Positions 10,301 through 19,822 are shown, counted from the first letter of the stretch. The stretch: 64,000 bases of DNA from UTCHB3 sp964431385 (GCA_964431385.1 CAYSJM010000001.1:62001-126000), one strand, 5' to 3'. Notes: a model not told the origin generated them from the sequence alone. Numbers and translations are program-made.

Positions 10301-11056
10301 GCAAATGTGATTCTGGAAAAAATCATGAACGAAAAACTTCTGACTGCCAATGGTGTGGTTGGGATTTATCCTGCAAATTCAATCCATCATGACGATGTTG
10401 AGGTTTATACAAATGATGAAAGACATGGCATTTTGTCTGAGTTCCATTTTATAAGGCAACAAGCAATAAAGGCGAGTGGACTTCCAAACCATTGTCTTGC
10501 GGACTATATCGCTCCCAAAGAATCGGGTAAAAAAGATTATATCGGTTTCTTTGCCGTAACATCAGGCATCGGGGTTGACGAGTTGGTTAAAAAATATGAA
10601 GCTGATCACGATGATTATTCAGCTATTATGGTTAAAGCTCTGGCTGACAGACTTGCGGAGGCGTTTGCTGAATTTCTTCATAAGGAAGTGAGAACCAAAC
10701 TTTGGGCTTACAATTCAGATGAAAATCTGACGAATGAAGACCTGATTAGTGAACACTATGTTGGAATAAGACCCGCACCTGGCTACCCTGCATGCCCTGA
10801 TCACTCTGAGAAGATCACCCTGTTTAATCTGATGGGAGTTACTGAAAGAACTGGAATGATTTTAACAGAAAATCTGGCTATGTACCCAACTGCGTCTGTT
10901 TGCGGAATTTATTTTTCACATCCTGATTCGAAATATTTTACAACCGGTAAACTGAATAAAGATCAGGTAATCGATTATCATCGAAGGAAGGGTATGAGCC
11001 TCGATGAAATTGAGAGATGGTTGAGACCGGTTCTAAATTATGACGAAGGCGACTAA
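7355..11056 (+). CDS. metH: Cobalamin-dependent methionine synthase, full length
   Basis: 1233 residues with all four MetH modules. The homocysteine domain has the zinc ligands Cys248 and Cys311-Cys312 (GGCCGTTPDH), at nearly the same positions as in E. coli. A pterin-binding domain follows (NIGERTNVAGS). The cobalamin domain has DVHDIGKN with His761 as the lower axial ligand, and the C-terminal activation domain has RPAPGYPACPDH for S-adenosylmethionine. The enzyme methylates homocysteine from methyltetrahydrofolate. An upstream in-frame start at 7304 would add 17 residues with no counterpart in the family, so the ATG at 7355 was chosen. The presence of the activation domain implies a flavodoxin or similar reductant elsewhere in the genome. 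Confidence 0.97.
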   Translation: MNDTKAILEALLRERILILDGAMGTMIQRYRLSEEDFRGEDYKNHPSDLKGNNDLLSITKPEVIKEIHRQYLEAGADIIETNTFNSTSFAQADYSLQSEVYKLNFHSAKIAKEVTAEFNVPGNNKPRFVAGALGPTNKSLSLSPDVNDPGYRAVNFQEVAEAYVAQLRGLIDGGVDIILIETIFDTMNSKAAIYALEEVFTEKNVSLPVMISGTIVDLSGRNLSGQTAEAFLISISHARNLVSVGLNCALGATQMRPFLKEIADKCPWFVSVYPNAGLPNEFGGYDETPNMMAEVLKEFASENMFNMVGGCCGTTPDHIKLIAETIAPLQPRVPPTPPKYLRLSGFEPLVVRPETNFVNIGERTNVAGSRKFAKLILNGNFEEALSIARHQVEGGAQVLDVNMDEGMLDSEASMTKFLNLMGSEPDIAKLPVMIDSSKWSVLEAGLRCLQGKSIVNSISLKEGEEVFKQHARKVLQYGAAVIVMAFDEEGQADTLARRIEICSRAYKILVEEVGFPPEDIIFDPNVLTVATGMEEHNNYSVDYIEATRWIKGNLPYAKVSGGVSNVSFSFRGNDVVREAMHSAFLYHAIKAGMDMGIVNAGQLEVYEDIDKELLTLVEDVLLNRRSDATERLINFAEHVKSKDKAEVKTESWRETSVEERLKYALLKGIVDYIDEDTEEARLKYPAPLNVIEGPLMDGMNLVGDLFGAGKMFLPQVVKSARVMKKSVAILIPYIEEEKKKTPGTNQSAGKILLATVKGDVHDIGKNIVGVVLGCNNFDVIDLGVMVPTEKILDTAIKENVDIIGVSGLITPSLDEMVSVAKEMERRKMNIPLLIGGATTSRVHTAVKIAPNYSAPVVHVLDASRSVPVAAKLINPETAGEFANGIKNEYEKVREEHRKKRDTKEFVTIQEARRNRFKPDWENYTPPVPVKTGITEYKAIPLETLKEFIDWTPFFQAWEMRGKFPDIFETAKYGSEAKKLFADANVILEKIMNEKLLTANGVVGIYPANSIHHDDVEVYTNDERHGILSEFHFIRQQAIKASGLPNHCLADYIAPKESGKKDYIGFFAVTSGIGVDELVKKYEADHDDYSAIMVKALADRLAEAFAEFLHKEVRTKLWAYNSDENLTNEDLISEHYVGIRPAPGYPACPDHSEKITLFNLMGVTERTGMILTENLAMYPTASVCGIYFSHPDSKYFTTGKLNKDQVIDYHRRKGMSLDEIERWLRPVLNYDEGD

Positions 11057-11068
11057 ATAATTGTTACA

Positions 11069-11101
11069 GGTAAACTGATTCGGATTTCGAATCAGTTTAC
11101 C
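11069..11101. terminator. Bidirectional terminator between metH and the REC-PP2C gene
   Basis: A perfect 14-bp inverted repeat (11069-11082 and 11088-11101) has a five-base loop. The right arm overlaps the stop codon of the leftward REC-PP2C gene. T-rich sequence follows on the plus side; the minus side is weaker. Confidence 0.75.
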
Positions 11102-12279
11102 GTTATTTTCATCAGTGAAATGTCGTCAGCATCGGGATTGTTATTGTAATATTTTTTCATTTTTTCACTTAAAGTGGAATTTAATTCCTCTTTTCCGAGA
11201 TGTTTGTGTTCTTCCAACCAATCAGCCATTATATCGGTAACTTTTCCATCACCGATATCAAAACACTCTGAAAATCCGTCTGAATAGATGTAAACTACAT
11301 CACCTTTCGACAACTTAACAGTTGCTTTTTCATAATCAGAATTGTCAAACATCCCGATTGGAATACTGCTTAGATCGACCACAGTAGGTGCTTTTTCTTT
11401 ATGGACAATTATCACGGGAGGGTGCCCACCGAGACTTAGCTCCAACTCTTGGGTGACTCTGTTATATTTTCCGTAAACCATTGTAAAATATTGCATTACA
11501 TCGAGCCCCATTTCGAACAGTTTATTCAGTTCAGTAAGCACAACATCGGGAGAAGTGTTGGTAAATGACATTGTCTCAGTTGAATAGGTTTTAAGAACCC
11601 CACGGGTGTCACCCTGGTCAACACTGAGAAATTTGCTGAGAGTAAAAGAGAGCATTGCGGATGAGACCCCATGCCCTGAAACATCGAGCAAGTAAAATCC
11701 GATGTTTTCTTCGTCCAATTCAAAATAATTAAAAATATCTCCCGCCACAAAAAGTGAAGGCAGAAAAATTGAATCGAATGAGAGTTCACGAATTTCAAGA
11801 TGCTCCATCGGAAGAAGGCTTTTTTGTAGATCAGCGGCAGCCTTTAGATCTTTCTCGAGTCTCTCATTATATTTTTGCAACTTGAAGTTTTTCTCTTCAA
11901 GGTCTTCTTGCAATCTGATTATTCGTTCCCCTGCCCTGATTCTTACATTCAATTCCTGATTGTTGAAGGGTTTTGTAATAAAGTCATCAGCACCGGCTTC
12001 CATGCCTTCTACCAGCTCATTTTTTTCATTTTTTGCTGTAAGCAGGATTAAGTAAACATACCTGCCGAGGTCTGTCTCTCTGATTTTTTTGCAAAGCTCA
12101 ATCCCTGTCAGTTTGGGCATTTCCCAATCACTGATCACCATCGAAATGTTAGAATTTTGAAGAGCTTCCCATGCTTCTTCACCATCTTCAGTAGTGGTGA
12201 CATTATGCCCAAGCTTTTTGAGAATCGATTTCAGCAAAAGTCTGGTTTCAAGAAGATCATCTGCGACCAAAATATCCAT
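11092..12279 (-). CDS. Response regulator with SpoIIE/RsbU-type PP2C phosphatase output
   Basis: About 395 residues from the ATG at 12279. The receiver domain (residues 2-120) has the acidic pair ADD, the phospho-acceptor Asp51 (ISDWEMP) and the conserved Lys in FITKPF. A coiled-coil linker (about 125-155) leads to a PP2C domain with DVSGHGVSSAM and a late SDGFSE metal-binding motif. Proteins of this build dephosphorylate anti-sigma antagonists on receipt of a signal. It starts 34 bases after the stop of the hybrid histidine kinase, so that kinase is the likely partner. A TTG six bases upstream (12285) is a possible alternative start. Confidence 0.93.
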   Translation of the reverse strand: MDILVADDLLETRLLLKSILKKLGHNVTTTEDGEEAWEALQNSNISMVISDWEMPKLTGIELCKKIRETDLGRYVYLILLTAKNEKNELVEGMEAGADDFITKPFNNQELNVRIRAGERIIRLQEDLEEKNFKLQKYNERLEKDLKAAADLQKSLLPMEHLEIRELSFDSIFLPSLFVAGDIFNYFELDEENIGFYLLDVSGHGVSSAMLSFTLSKFLSVDQGDTRGVLKTYSTETMSFTNTSPDVVLTELNKLFEMGLDVMQYFTMVYGKYNRVTQELELSLGGHPPVIIVHKEKAPTVVDLSSIPIGMFDNSDYEKATVKLSKGDVVYIYSDGFSECFDIGDGKVTDIMADWLEEHKHLGKEELNSTLSEKMKKYYNNNPDADDISLMKITVN

Positions 12280-12313
12280 AACCAAATTTCTCCATTTCCT
12301 CTAAATTAAAAAA

Positions 12314-15300
12314 TTATTTTCCGATTTGGTTTTCTCTGATTTCTTTCAGAGCCTCATTTGAATAAAAATCGAGTGTGTCGAGCAATGCCGGAATTTTCCC
12401 TTCGGGATCGCTGTCAAGTGCAAGTTTCTCAATCTGAGGAACAACTCCTTCAAGTTCTTTGATCCCCATATACGATAGAGTTGGCTTAAACTTATGTGCA
12501 ACTTTCTTTATCTCTTCCCAGTCTTTCGAATTGTAGAGTGACCTTAATCGGGCGAGCACTTCCGGAGTGTTTTCCGAAAAAAGGTTCATCATTTCACCCA
12601 TTATATCATCATCGCCACCTGTAAGTTCGTTCAGATAGTCGAGACGAATATATTTAAATTTTGACTCCACAGGTTCAACTCCCTCGACCGGTTCAGCCGC
12701 TTCTTCGGGTTGTTCTGTCGATACTTTTTTCTCAGGGATAAGAGAGTCCCTGCCAACGAGTGTGAATATCTTTTTTTGAAGTTCAACGGGTTTTACCGGT
12801 TTACTGATATAATCGTTCATACCACTCGAATAGACACGATCTTTTGATTCGATCATTGCAGAGGCTGTAAACGCAAGGATTGGTATATCCTTTTTGGGGA
12901 ATGGAAAATCGAGCCTTATTGCCTCCGAAGTTTCAAATCCATTCATTACCGGCATCGAGAGATCCATCAAAATTATATCAAAATCCTCATTTTTATACAA
13001 TTCGAGTGCTTGTTTCCCATTCGGAGCAACTTTATAAGTGCATCCCCACAGTTTAAGAATATTGGTTGCAACAAGTTGATTCATCTCATTGTCCTCAACC
13101 ACAAGAACATTAAGTCCGCGTAAATCTTTGTGAGTATGTTTTGCCTCTTCGATGAGATCACTACCCAAAATCAGATCGTCCCGTTCGGAGATTCTGAAAG
13201 GCATTTTCACAACAAATTCAGACCCTACACCTTCAGTGCTGGTAACATAAATCTGCCCGCCCTGTTTTTCAACGAGCGATTTTACGATTGCCAGCCCAAG
13301 ACCGGTGCCCATCTTAGCCCGTCTGTCTCTGTTTTTTACCTGCTCAAACGAGTCAAAAATCTTATTCAAATACTGTTTTGGGATACCAATACCGGTATCA
13401 GTTACTTTTATCTTGAGTCTGATTTCTTCAGAGTCCTCGGCGATTAACTCCACACCAACCGACACTTCACCCTTTTCGGTAAATTTAACGGAATTGGAGA
13501 CGAGATTCAGAAGTATCTGACCAAACCTTACCTGGTCACCCCGAACCCAAAACGGGACTTCATCGGAAATGGTGGCGGATATCTTGATTCCCTTCTCCTC
13601 TGCTGCATACCTGACCGACTCAATGACATGATTAACTGACTCGAAAACTGAAAAATCATCTATCAGAAACTCTAACTTATTTGCTTCGATCTTTGAAAAG
13701 TCTAAAATATCATTAATTATTACGAGTAAATTATCAGTTGAATATTTAATTGCCTTCAGAAACTGGATTTGTTCCTCAGATGGATTCAGTTCTAAAAGCA
13801 GATGAGTGAAACCAAGAACAGCGTTCATAGGTGTTCTGATTTCGTGGCTTATATGGGCGAGGAATTGTTCTTTTGCTTTTGTCGATTCGATAGCGATATT
13901 TCGAGCAACTTCGAGTTCTTTTAATCGTCTTCTTCTCTCTGTGATATCGCTGAGAGCTACTGTATAGTAAACCTCCATATTAAATTCCATCCTCGAGACA
14001 TGTATCTCAACGGGGAATGTCGAACCATCTCTTCTGATTCCTGTAAGTTCTATATTCTGACCTGATATTTCCCGATACATCGAGTCAACATCCCCTGTCC
14101 AAATTGAAAGATCGAACATTCCCTCTTTAAAGAGCATCTGAAAATCTTCCCTGATGAGTGCTTCTTTCGAATAGCCCCAAATTCGTCGTACTTCCTCGTT
14201 TATCAGCATAATTCTACTGTGACTGTCGAGCAGGATGATTCCGTCTGCAACCGTTTCGAGAACAGTTTGGAAAAGTCTTCTCGATCTTTCGAGTGATTCG
14301 TTGGCTGCTCTCAGGTCAGTGATATCGAGTCCATATCCGATTAGATAATCAACCTCACCCTCAGCATTGAGAATAGGGTTAATAACTCGCAAGATTTTTT
14401 TTCTATTCTCCCTCGAACCTGTCTCCTCCTCAAAGTGAAGTGTCTTTTTGGTTTGTATCACTTCACGAAGTGTCTCTTCTCTCTTTTCTGCGGATTTTGG
14501 ATCGTAACCACGATACTCAAAATACTCGGAGTCGGTTTTTCCGATAATATATTTTCGCAGTTCTTCATTCTTAAGACTTTCAGGATTAAGGAAGATATAT
14601 CTCAGATTTTTATCAAAAACAGCAATTTGCCCCGGGAGATCATTCAGAATTTTTTCATAAAATTGTTTTAATCTGTCAATTTCGGCATTTAAACTTTTTG
14701 ATTCGGTAATGTCTCTCGCAACAGCATGTAACCCCAAAAGTTTTCCGGATGCAATATTCAGCCTTACATTCTGCCCTACCCAAAGGGTTTTGCCCGACTT
14801 TGTAGTCATCCTGAATTCCAGATAGGTATTTTCGATCTGGTTTAATATTTGCTTTAAATAGTGATCGCGTACTCTTGGTTTCTCATCGGGATGTACGAGT
14901 TGTAAATAATTCATTTTCAGCAATTCATTCAATGAGTATTCGCTCAATTGCTCCCCTTTTGGGTTCACAAAAGTAAAATCCCCCTTAATCGTTGCATTAT
15001 AAATAATATCACTTGCATTCTCGATAATCTGACGATATTTAAATTCACTCTCCCTAAGTTGTCTGTCAGCTTCTTTTCTGGAAGTTATATCGCGATAAGC
15101 CCAAAGATGTCCCTTATATTCTGACTGAACAAAAATGGGGATATAATCTCGTTCAAAAGTCCTGCCGTCAATCAGGTGCAATTCTTCATTTTTTTTCAAT
15201 TCCCGTTTTTCTACAAGATCTACTATTTCTGAGACGAACTTATCAGGCTCGAGGAAAAGCGATTTTGATTCTTCTGCAGAATTACTGCAGTCGGTACCAA

Positions 15301-15958
15301 TTAAGGATTCAGGTGAAACAGGAATAGAAAATAAATCACAAAAAGCTTGATTTACCGCAATAATTCTCCTCTCCTCATTCTCCACGAGTACTCCTGAATT
15401 TAAATTCAGAAGTAGTGCTTCAAGCGTTGAGGAGTATTCCCTTAACCTTTTTGCTGTATTTTTCTCACGAACATTCAAGGTGAATCGATGACAGTTTAAT
15501 GCCATTATCTTCGTAAGAAATGAAGTTATTTCCCTGAATTCCTTATTATAAAAATTCGGGTGTTCACTAACATAACCAACACACCCAAAACATTCATTTT
15601 CATGTAGAAGGGGGTAATAAACCCGGGAGTTTACTTTAAAGGACCGTCCGTTGGTCAGGGAAAGATAACTCTCATCCGACTCATCATCGATAATAAGTTC
15701 TTTTTTGTTTTTTATCACCCAGCCGGGATGTCTCTCCCACGCAGTTCGTTCAGCTTCCAGTCTCTCGGATTCTGAAAAGAGCTTTGAATGTAAAAGTCGC
15801 AGTGAGCCCGTGTGAGGATCGATCAGGTAAAGCCCGGTTCGCTCAACATTTCCATAATTTTCCACAAATACATCAAAAGCTTTTGCGAACTCTTCGAGTG
15901 TAGATGCAGTTGAAAATAGTACGGTTACTTCTTCGAGCAGTTGTATTTTTGTATCCAT
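12314..15958 (-). CDS. Hybrid sensor histidine kinase (GAF-PAS4-HisKA-HATPase-REC-Hpt)
   Basis: 1214 residues, with no clear membrane segment, so probably cytoplasmic. A GAF-like domain (about 15-165) is followed by four PAS domains (about 175-295, 300-420, 425-550 and 555-680). The kinase core has His705 (HISHEIRTP) and an ATPase domain with DTGIGIP and GTGLGL. A receiver has Asp999 (LMDLSMP) and Lys in SKPVKP, and the C-terminal Hpt domain has His1155 (AHKFKPT). All phosphorelay residues are present. It is the first gene of an operon with the REC-PP2C phosphatase, suggesting a multistep relay that ends in a partner-switching sigma control. Confidence 0.95.
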   Translation of the reverse strand: MDTKIQLLEEVTVLFSTASTLEEFAKAFDVFVENYGNVERTGLYLIDPHTGSLRLLHSKLFSESERLEAERTAWERHPGWVIKNKKELIIDDESDESYLSLTNGRSFKVNSRVYYPLLHENECFGCVGYVSEHPNFYNKEFREITSFLTKIMALNCHRFTLNVREKNTAKRLREYSSTLEALLLNLNSGVLVENEERRIIAVNQAFCDLFSIPVSPESLIGTDCSNSAEESKSLFLEPDKFVSEIVDLVEKRELKKNEELHLIDGRTFERDYIPIFVQSEYKGHLWAYRDITSRKEADRQLRESEFKYRQIIENASDIIYNATIKGDFTFVNPKGEQLSEYSLNELLKMNYLQLVHPDEKPRVRDHYLKQILNQIENTYLEFRMTTKSGKTLWVGQNVRLNIASGKLLGLHAVARDITESKSLNAEIDRLKQFYEKILNDLPGQIAVFDKNLRYIFLNPESLKNEELRKYIIGKTDSEYFEYRGYDPKSAEKREETLREVIQTKKTLHFEEETGSRENRKKILRVINPILNAEGEVDYLIGYGLDITDLRAANESLERSRRLFQTVLETVADGIILLDSHSRIMLINEEVRRIWGYSKEALIREDFQMLFKEGMFDLSIWTGDVDSMYREISGQNIELTGIRRDGSTFPVEIHVSRMEFNMEVYYTVALSDITERRRRLKELEVARNIAIESTKAKEQFLAHISHEIRTPMNAVLGFTHLLLELNPSEEQIQFLKAIKYSTDNLLVIINDILDFSKIEANKLEFLIDDFSVFESVNHVIESVRYAAEEKGIKISATISDEVPFWVRGDQVRFGQILLNLVSNSVKFTEKGEVSVGVELIAEDSEEIRLKIKVTDTGIGIPKQYLNKIFDSFEQVKNRDRRAKMGTGLGLAIVKSLVEKQGGQIYVTSTEGVGSEFVVKMPFRISERDDLILGSDLIEEAKHTHKDLRGLNVLVVEDNEMNQLVATNILKLWGCTYKVAPNGKQALELYKNEDFDIILMDLSMPVMNGFETSEAIRLDFPFPKKDIPILAFTASAMIESKDRVYSSGMNDYISKPVKPVELQKKIFTLVGRDSLIPEKKVSTEQPEEAAEPVEGVEPVESKFKYIRLDYLNELTGGDDDIMGEMMNLFSENTPEVLARLRSLYNSKDWEEIKKVAHKFKPTLSYMGIKELEGVVPQIEKLALDSDPEGKIPALLDTLDFYSNEALKEIRENQIGK

Positions 15959-16103
15959 TTGATGCCAAAAATCTTGATTAAAATTCCTAAAGATTATTCA
16001 ATTCCACCCCCAAAATATGCAAAATGGCTTAAAAAGTTATCGATCTAATCAATAATTTATTTATTTTTACAAAAAAACTTCTGAAAATTCGACTAATATC
16101 ACA

Positions 16104-17060
16104 TTGAAATCTGCCCTGCATCTTTTTTTGGTTTTGTTTCTCATCGTACCGCTCTCAGTTTGTGGTCAGTTTGCAAAAGCATATTCAGTGATAGCGGGCT
16201 CGGGGGTTGATAAAGATGCAGTTGAAAAGATTACTCAGAAGGTGGTTTTGTCGGGATTTAAGGCTTTAACAATCGACTTTTCTACCGAAAAAAAAGCCCT
16301 TTTTAGAACTTGTTCGGGATACTTTACCAGTCAACAGGATGCGATTTCTCACAGAGAATCATTAAAATCGAAAACCGGAATAAAAGATGCTTGGGTATTC
16401 AGCATCTCTTCAAATTATGAAAGTTTATTTAACGATCTGAAAGAAGGAAATTCTCAACCCGAACCGGAAAAACAATCTGAGAAGGTAGAAAAAAAAGTTG
16501 ACCCTCCTGTAATTAATTCAGATCCTTCAAAACCGCCATATATTTTAGATACAACGCCCGATAACACAGGCGAACTGGATAAGATAATTTTAATTTACAA
16601 TGAAATTTCGGCGGCACTTCAAAAGAAAAAACCGGAACTCATAGAAAAATTTATCGACCCCGAAATTGGGTTGATCGAAATTATTGATCCATCCGGGATT
16701 CCGTACCCCATTCATTCAATTTCATATATGCAAGCAGTAAACCAGGGAGTCTTTATTTCAACAGCGGGTAAAACCCCGGTAAAGGATTTCCTGCCGGAAT
16801 TCGATTGTAATGCCGGAATGTGGACCAAGACAGGAGCCTTCATTTCGAAGGTAAAAAGCTACTCAAAAATCTCTTCCACTCTGGCTGGTGCTGCAGAATT
16901 AATATACTTCGATAAAGTACTTTTAGATGCGATAGAGAAAATGGAATATCGAATTTCTGTAGTCATTTTGGCGACTGATGAATCACTTTTGGGATTTTAT
17001 CAAAAAGAGGGGAACTGGTATCTGGGAGTTATTGATAATAGCTTCGATTGTGTGGAATAA
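16104..17060 (+). CDS. Secreted protein with SPOR-like N-terminal domain
   Basis: 318 residues from a TTG codon, chosen because it begins a clean signal peptide (MKSALHLFLVLFLIVPLSVCG). No strong ribosome site is seen. Residues about 26-105 resemble a SPOR fold in layout (YSVIAGSG near the start, then a GYFTSQQDAI segment and TGIKDAWVF), which binds denuded peptidoglycan glycans in known members. A charged linker follows (about 115-135), then a C-terminal domain of about 180 residues that I do not recognise. The gene lies alone between the hybrid kinase and the BNR protein. The SPOR assignment is by eye and may be wrong. Confidence 0.6.
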   Translation: MKSALHLFLVLFLIVPLSVCGQFAKAYSVIAGSGVDKDAVEKITQKVVLSGFKALTIDFSTEKKALFRTCSGYFTSQQDAISHRESLKSKTGIKDAWVFSISSNYESLFNDLKEGNSQPEPEKQSEKVEKKVDPPVINSDPSKPPYILDTTPDNTGELDKIILIYNEISAALQKKKPELIEKFIDPEIGLIEIIDPSGIPYPIHSISYMQAVNQGVFISTAGKTPVKDFLPEFDCNAGMWTKTGAFISKVKSYSKISSTLAGAAELIYFDKVLLDAIEKMEYRISVVILATDESLLGFYQKEGNWYLGVIDNSFDCVE

Positions 17061-17234
17061 TCCTTCAAATTCTTCTTGTTTTATATGTAAATAAATGTTT
17101 ATCTCGCCCGGTTAAAAAATCGTAATTTAATATCACAGCGTACCTCAGACCACCTGCTCTATTGAGCGGGCAAATTATCTAAGAAATATTTCTTTAATCC
17201 AATACATTCACTTACCAATCAAAAAGAGGTTTCC

Positions 17235-19727
17235 ATGAGGAAATTATCACTTCTTATTGTTTTGGCTATTTCTTTGTCTAATCTCGTTTATACTCAAACA
17301 GGTTCGGACTGGAAATGGCTTCACCCATCACCACAAGGTAACTCCTTGCGGGCTATTCAAGCTTTCAGTGGAAGCACATGGTACGCAGTAGGTGGTGCCG
17401 GTACTTTTATGAAAACTACCGACGCAGGTGCCACCTGGACATTTAATCATCTGGCAGGTGCACCGTTCGCTACATCAGGTCAGATTTCAAATGCCTTCGA
17501 TCTACAATTTTTCGATCAAAATACCGGAATTGTATGCGGATCAACAGGTGGTATTTACAAAACTACCGATGGTGGCAATTCCTGGGCACCGGTAGCCACA
17601 AACCCTATCGCAAACACAGTTACACTGAATCAACTGCATTTCTACGATGCCACATCCGGCTTTGTCTGTGGAACGACAGGTACTATTGCAAAAACCACTG
17701 ACAGTGGCAACACATGGACAACCGTCACTTCCGGTGTAACCACTACATTCAGCGATATATGGTCACCCGACGGTCTTTTGATACTCGCAGGTACTACAGC
17801 AGGTAATGTCAGGAGATCTACTGATGGTGGTGCTACATGGGCAACTGTCAGTACAGGTGTTTCTTATACCGTGCAAAAAATCGGTGGAAGCGGTAATACT
17901 GTAATGGCTGCAGGTACTGCAGGTAATGTAAGAGTTTCCACTGATGGTGGTGCTACATGGGCCGCTGCTAATACCGGTCTTGCTGCAGCAAATGTTTACT
18001 GGGATGTGGATTATCTAAACAATACTTTCTACCTCACAGGACCAAGCTTCAACCTCTACAAATCAACCAACCTTGGTGTCTCCTGGGATACACTCGCTTT
18101 GTTAAATCCGGGACAACCATGGACATCCACCTACTATGCGTCAGTTTTTTCACCAACAGGTGATTCCGTTGTTACAGTAGGCGGTTTTGGGTTAATCCAG
18201 TCAAGATTGGGTGCTTCTGCAACACCAACTGCTCATGTTAAGCTCATTAAACCAGGTACATGGTATGATGTCTGGTCATCAGCACCCGATGGAAATGTTA
18301 TTGCGGTTGGTGCTCCTACAGTTGTTGGTGTTCAAGATCAGGTTGCCAGATCGACAAATGGTGGAGGTTCATGGACTTTGGTTCCAATGTCCACCTACTC
18401 TACTGCTACATTCTGGAGTATCGACATGATCGACAACAATCTCGGCTTTATCTCCGGAACGAACAGTGCCATCTATAAAACCACCAATGGTGGTGCAAGC
18501 TGGGATTCACTTGCTTCAACAGGTCTTCCCACAGGTGCAACCTTCAGAAAGATTGACTTTATTGATGCCACAACAGGATGGGCTTTCGCCGGTGCACCCA
18601 GCACACTCGCTAACTTCATTTACAAAACCACTGACGGCGGTGCAACCTGGACCGGTCAGTCGAACGGTTTGCCTGCAGTTTCCAACGGTCAAATGTATGG
18701 TGCTTACATGATTAACGCCAATGAAGGATACGGCATCTCTTATCAGCCAATTCCTTACAAAACCACTGATGGCGGTACTACATGGACACCCCAGGCTCTT
18801 GTTGACGCTTTTAGCGGATTCCTTTATGATATAAAGATGGCTGATGTAAACAACGGCTTTGCTGTTGGTTCTTCCGGAAGAGTGTACAAAACCACCAACG
18901 GTGGTACACTTTGGGATACCGTTTCAGTGCCAACAAGAAGTTACAGTTTCAACTCTTTGGAAATGATTAATCCTCAGACCCTTGCAGTCTTTGGTTCAAC
19001 GGGAACAAACTTCATCACTACAGATGGGGGTCTTACCTGGGCAACCAAAAACACTTCCGGAGCCACGATGCAGGGTTCACACTGGTCATACGATTCAGGA
19101 ACAAATACCTGGGCACTCTTCACAGCCGGAACAAACGGTTATATACTTAAAAACACCCTTAGCATAGTTCCTGTTGAACTCGCTTCACTTTCTGCAACAG
19201 TTACAGGCAACGATGTTAATCTTAAGTGGTCCACTGCAACCGAATTAAACAACAACGGATTTGAGATTGAGAGAAAATCCGGCGAAGGTTCATGGTCAAA
19301 AGTTTCTTTTGTCAAAGGAAATGGAACCACCACCAAAATAACTGAATATGCCTACACTGATAAAGGTGTAAAAACCGGGAAATATCAGTATCGACTGAAA
19401 CAGATCGATTTTGATGGTTCAATTAACTATTCCTACGCAATTGAAGTTGAAGTTGGTACTCCAATGACATTTGAATTGTCGCAGAATTTCCCGAATCCTT
19501 TTAATCCGACAACAACCATTTCTTACAGAATTCCTGAAACTTCAGGCGTTACCCTTAAGATATTTGATGTTACAGGTACAGAAGTTATGACCTTGGTAAA
19601 CCAGAAGCAGGAAGCCGGTTCATATACCATCAATTTTGACGCAACCAACCTCGCCTCAGGAATGTATATTTACAAGATCGAAGCCGGCAAATACAATGCT
19701 GTCAAGAAAATGATGCTGATGAAATAG
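17235..19727 (+). CDS. Secreted YCF48/BNR-type repeat protein with C-terminal sorting domain
   Basis: 830 residues. A signal peptide (residues 1-21) is followed by about twelve beta-propeller-type repeats marked by (T/S)(D/N)GG(A/G/N)(T/S)W, often preceded by YKTT. Residues about 640-735 form an Ig/fibronectin-like region (VELASLSATVTGNDVNLKW). The last 85 residues form a Por-secretion-type domain beginning at NFPNPFNPTTTISY and ending KKMMLMK. Such proteins are exported by the type IX secretion system and displayed on the surface. Its ligand is unknown. An AAAGAGG ribosome site precedes the ATG. The repeats are close to each other at DNA level as well, which suggests recent duplication. Confidence 0.9.
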   Translation: MRKLSLLIVLAISLSNLVYTQTGSDWKWLHPSPQGNSLRAIQAFSGSTWYAVGGAGTFMKTTDAGATWTFNHLAGAPFATSGQISNAFDLQFFDQNTGIVCGSTGGIYKTTDGGNSWAPVATNPIANTVTLNQLHFYDATSGFVCGTTGTIAKTTDSGNTWTTVTSGVTTTFSDIWSPDGLLILAGTTAGNVRRSTDGGATWATVSTGVSYTVQKIGGSGNTVMAAGTAGNVRVSTDGGATWAAANTGLAAANVYWDVDYLNNTFYLTGPSFNLYKSTNLGVSWDTLALLNPGQPWTSTYYASVFSPTGDSVVTVGGFGLIQSRLGASATPTAHVKLIKPGTWYDVWSSAPDGNVIAVGAPTVVGVQDQVARSTNGGGSWTLVPMSTYSTATFWSIDMIDNNLGFISGTNSAIYKTTNGGASWDSLASTGLPTGATFRKIDFIDATTGWAFAGAPSTLANFIYKTTDGGATWTGQSNGLPAVSNGQMYGAYMINANEGYGISYQPIPYKTTDGGTTWTPQALVDAFSGFLYDIKMADVNNGFAVGSSGRVYKTTNGGTLWDTVSVPTRSYSFNSLEMINPQTLAVFGSTGTNFITTDGGLTWATKNTSGATMQGSHWSYDSGTNTWALFTAGTNGYILKNTLSIVPVELASLSATVTGNDVNLKWSTATELNNNGFEIERKSGEGSWSKVSFVKGNGTTTKITEYAYTDKGVKTGKYQYRLKQIDFDGSINYSYAIEVEVGTPMTFELSQNFPNPFNPTTTISYRIPETSGVTLKIFDVTGTEVMTLVNQKQEAGSYTINFDATNLASGMYIYKIEAGKYNAVKKMMLMK

Positions 19728-19752
19728 GTATTAGGTATCTGGTATTAGGTAT
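19727..19752 (+). repeat. Short direct repeat after the BNR gene
   Basis: GGTATTAGGTAT occurs twice, at 19727-19738 and 19741-19752, with two bases between. The first copy overlaps the last base of the stop codon. No function is suggested. Confidence 0.5.
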
Positions 19753-19786
19753 TAATTGATACTTGATAGTTTGTGCTGAAATATTT

Positions 19787-19822
19787 AAGCCCCGTTGCTG
19801 AGAAAGTGGCGGGGCTTTTTTA
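19787..19822 (+). terminator. Terminator of the BNR/sorted protein gene
   Basis: AAGCCCCG at 19787-19794 pairs with CGGGGCTT at 19810-19817 and is followed by T residues. It also faces the end of the leftward barrel pseudogene. Confidence 0.8.

Noticed and set aside
17235..19100. Repeats considered as a CRISPR array or tandem element
   Set aside because: They are coding repeats of about 120 to 150 bases in one open frame, with no identical short direct repeats and spacers.
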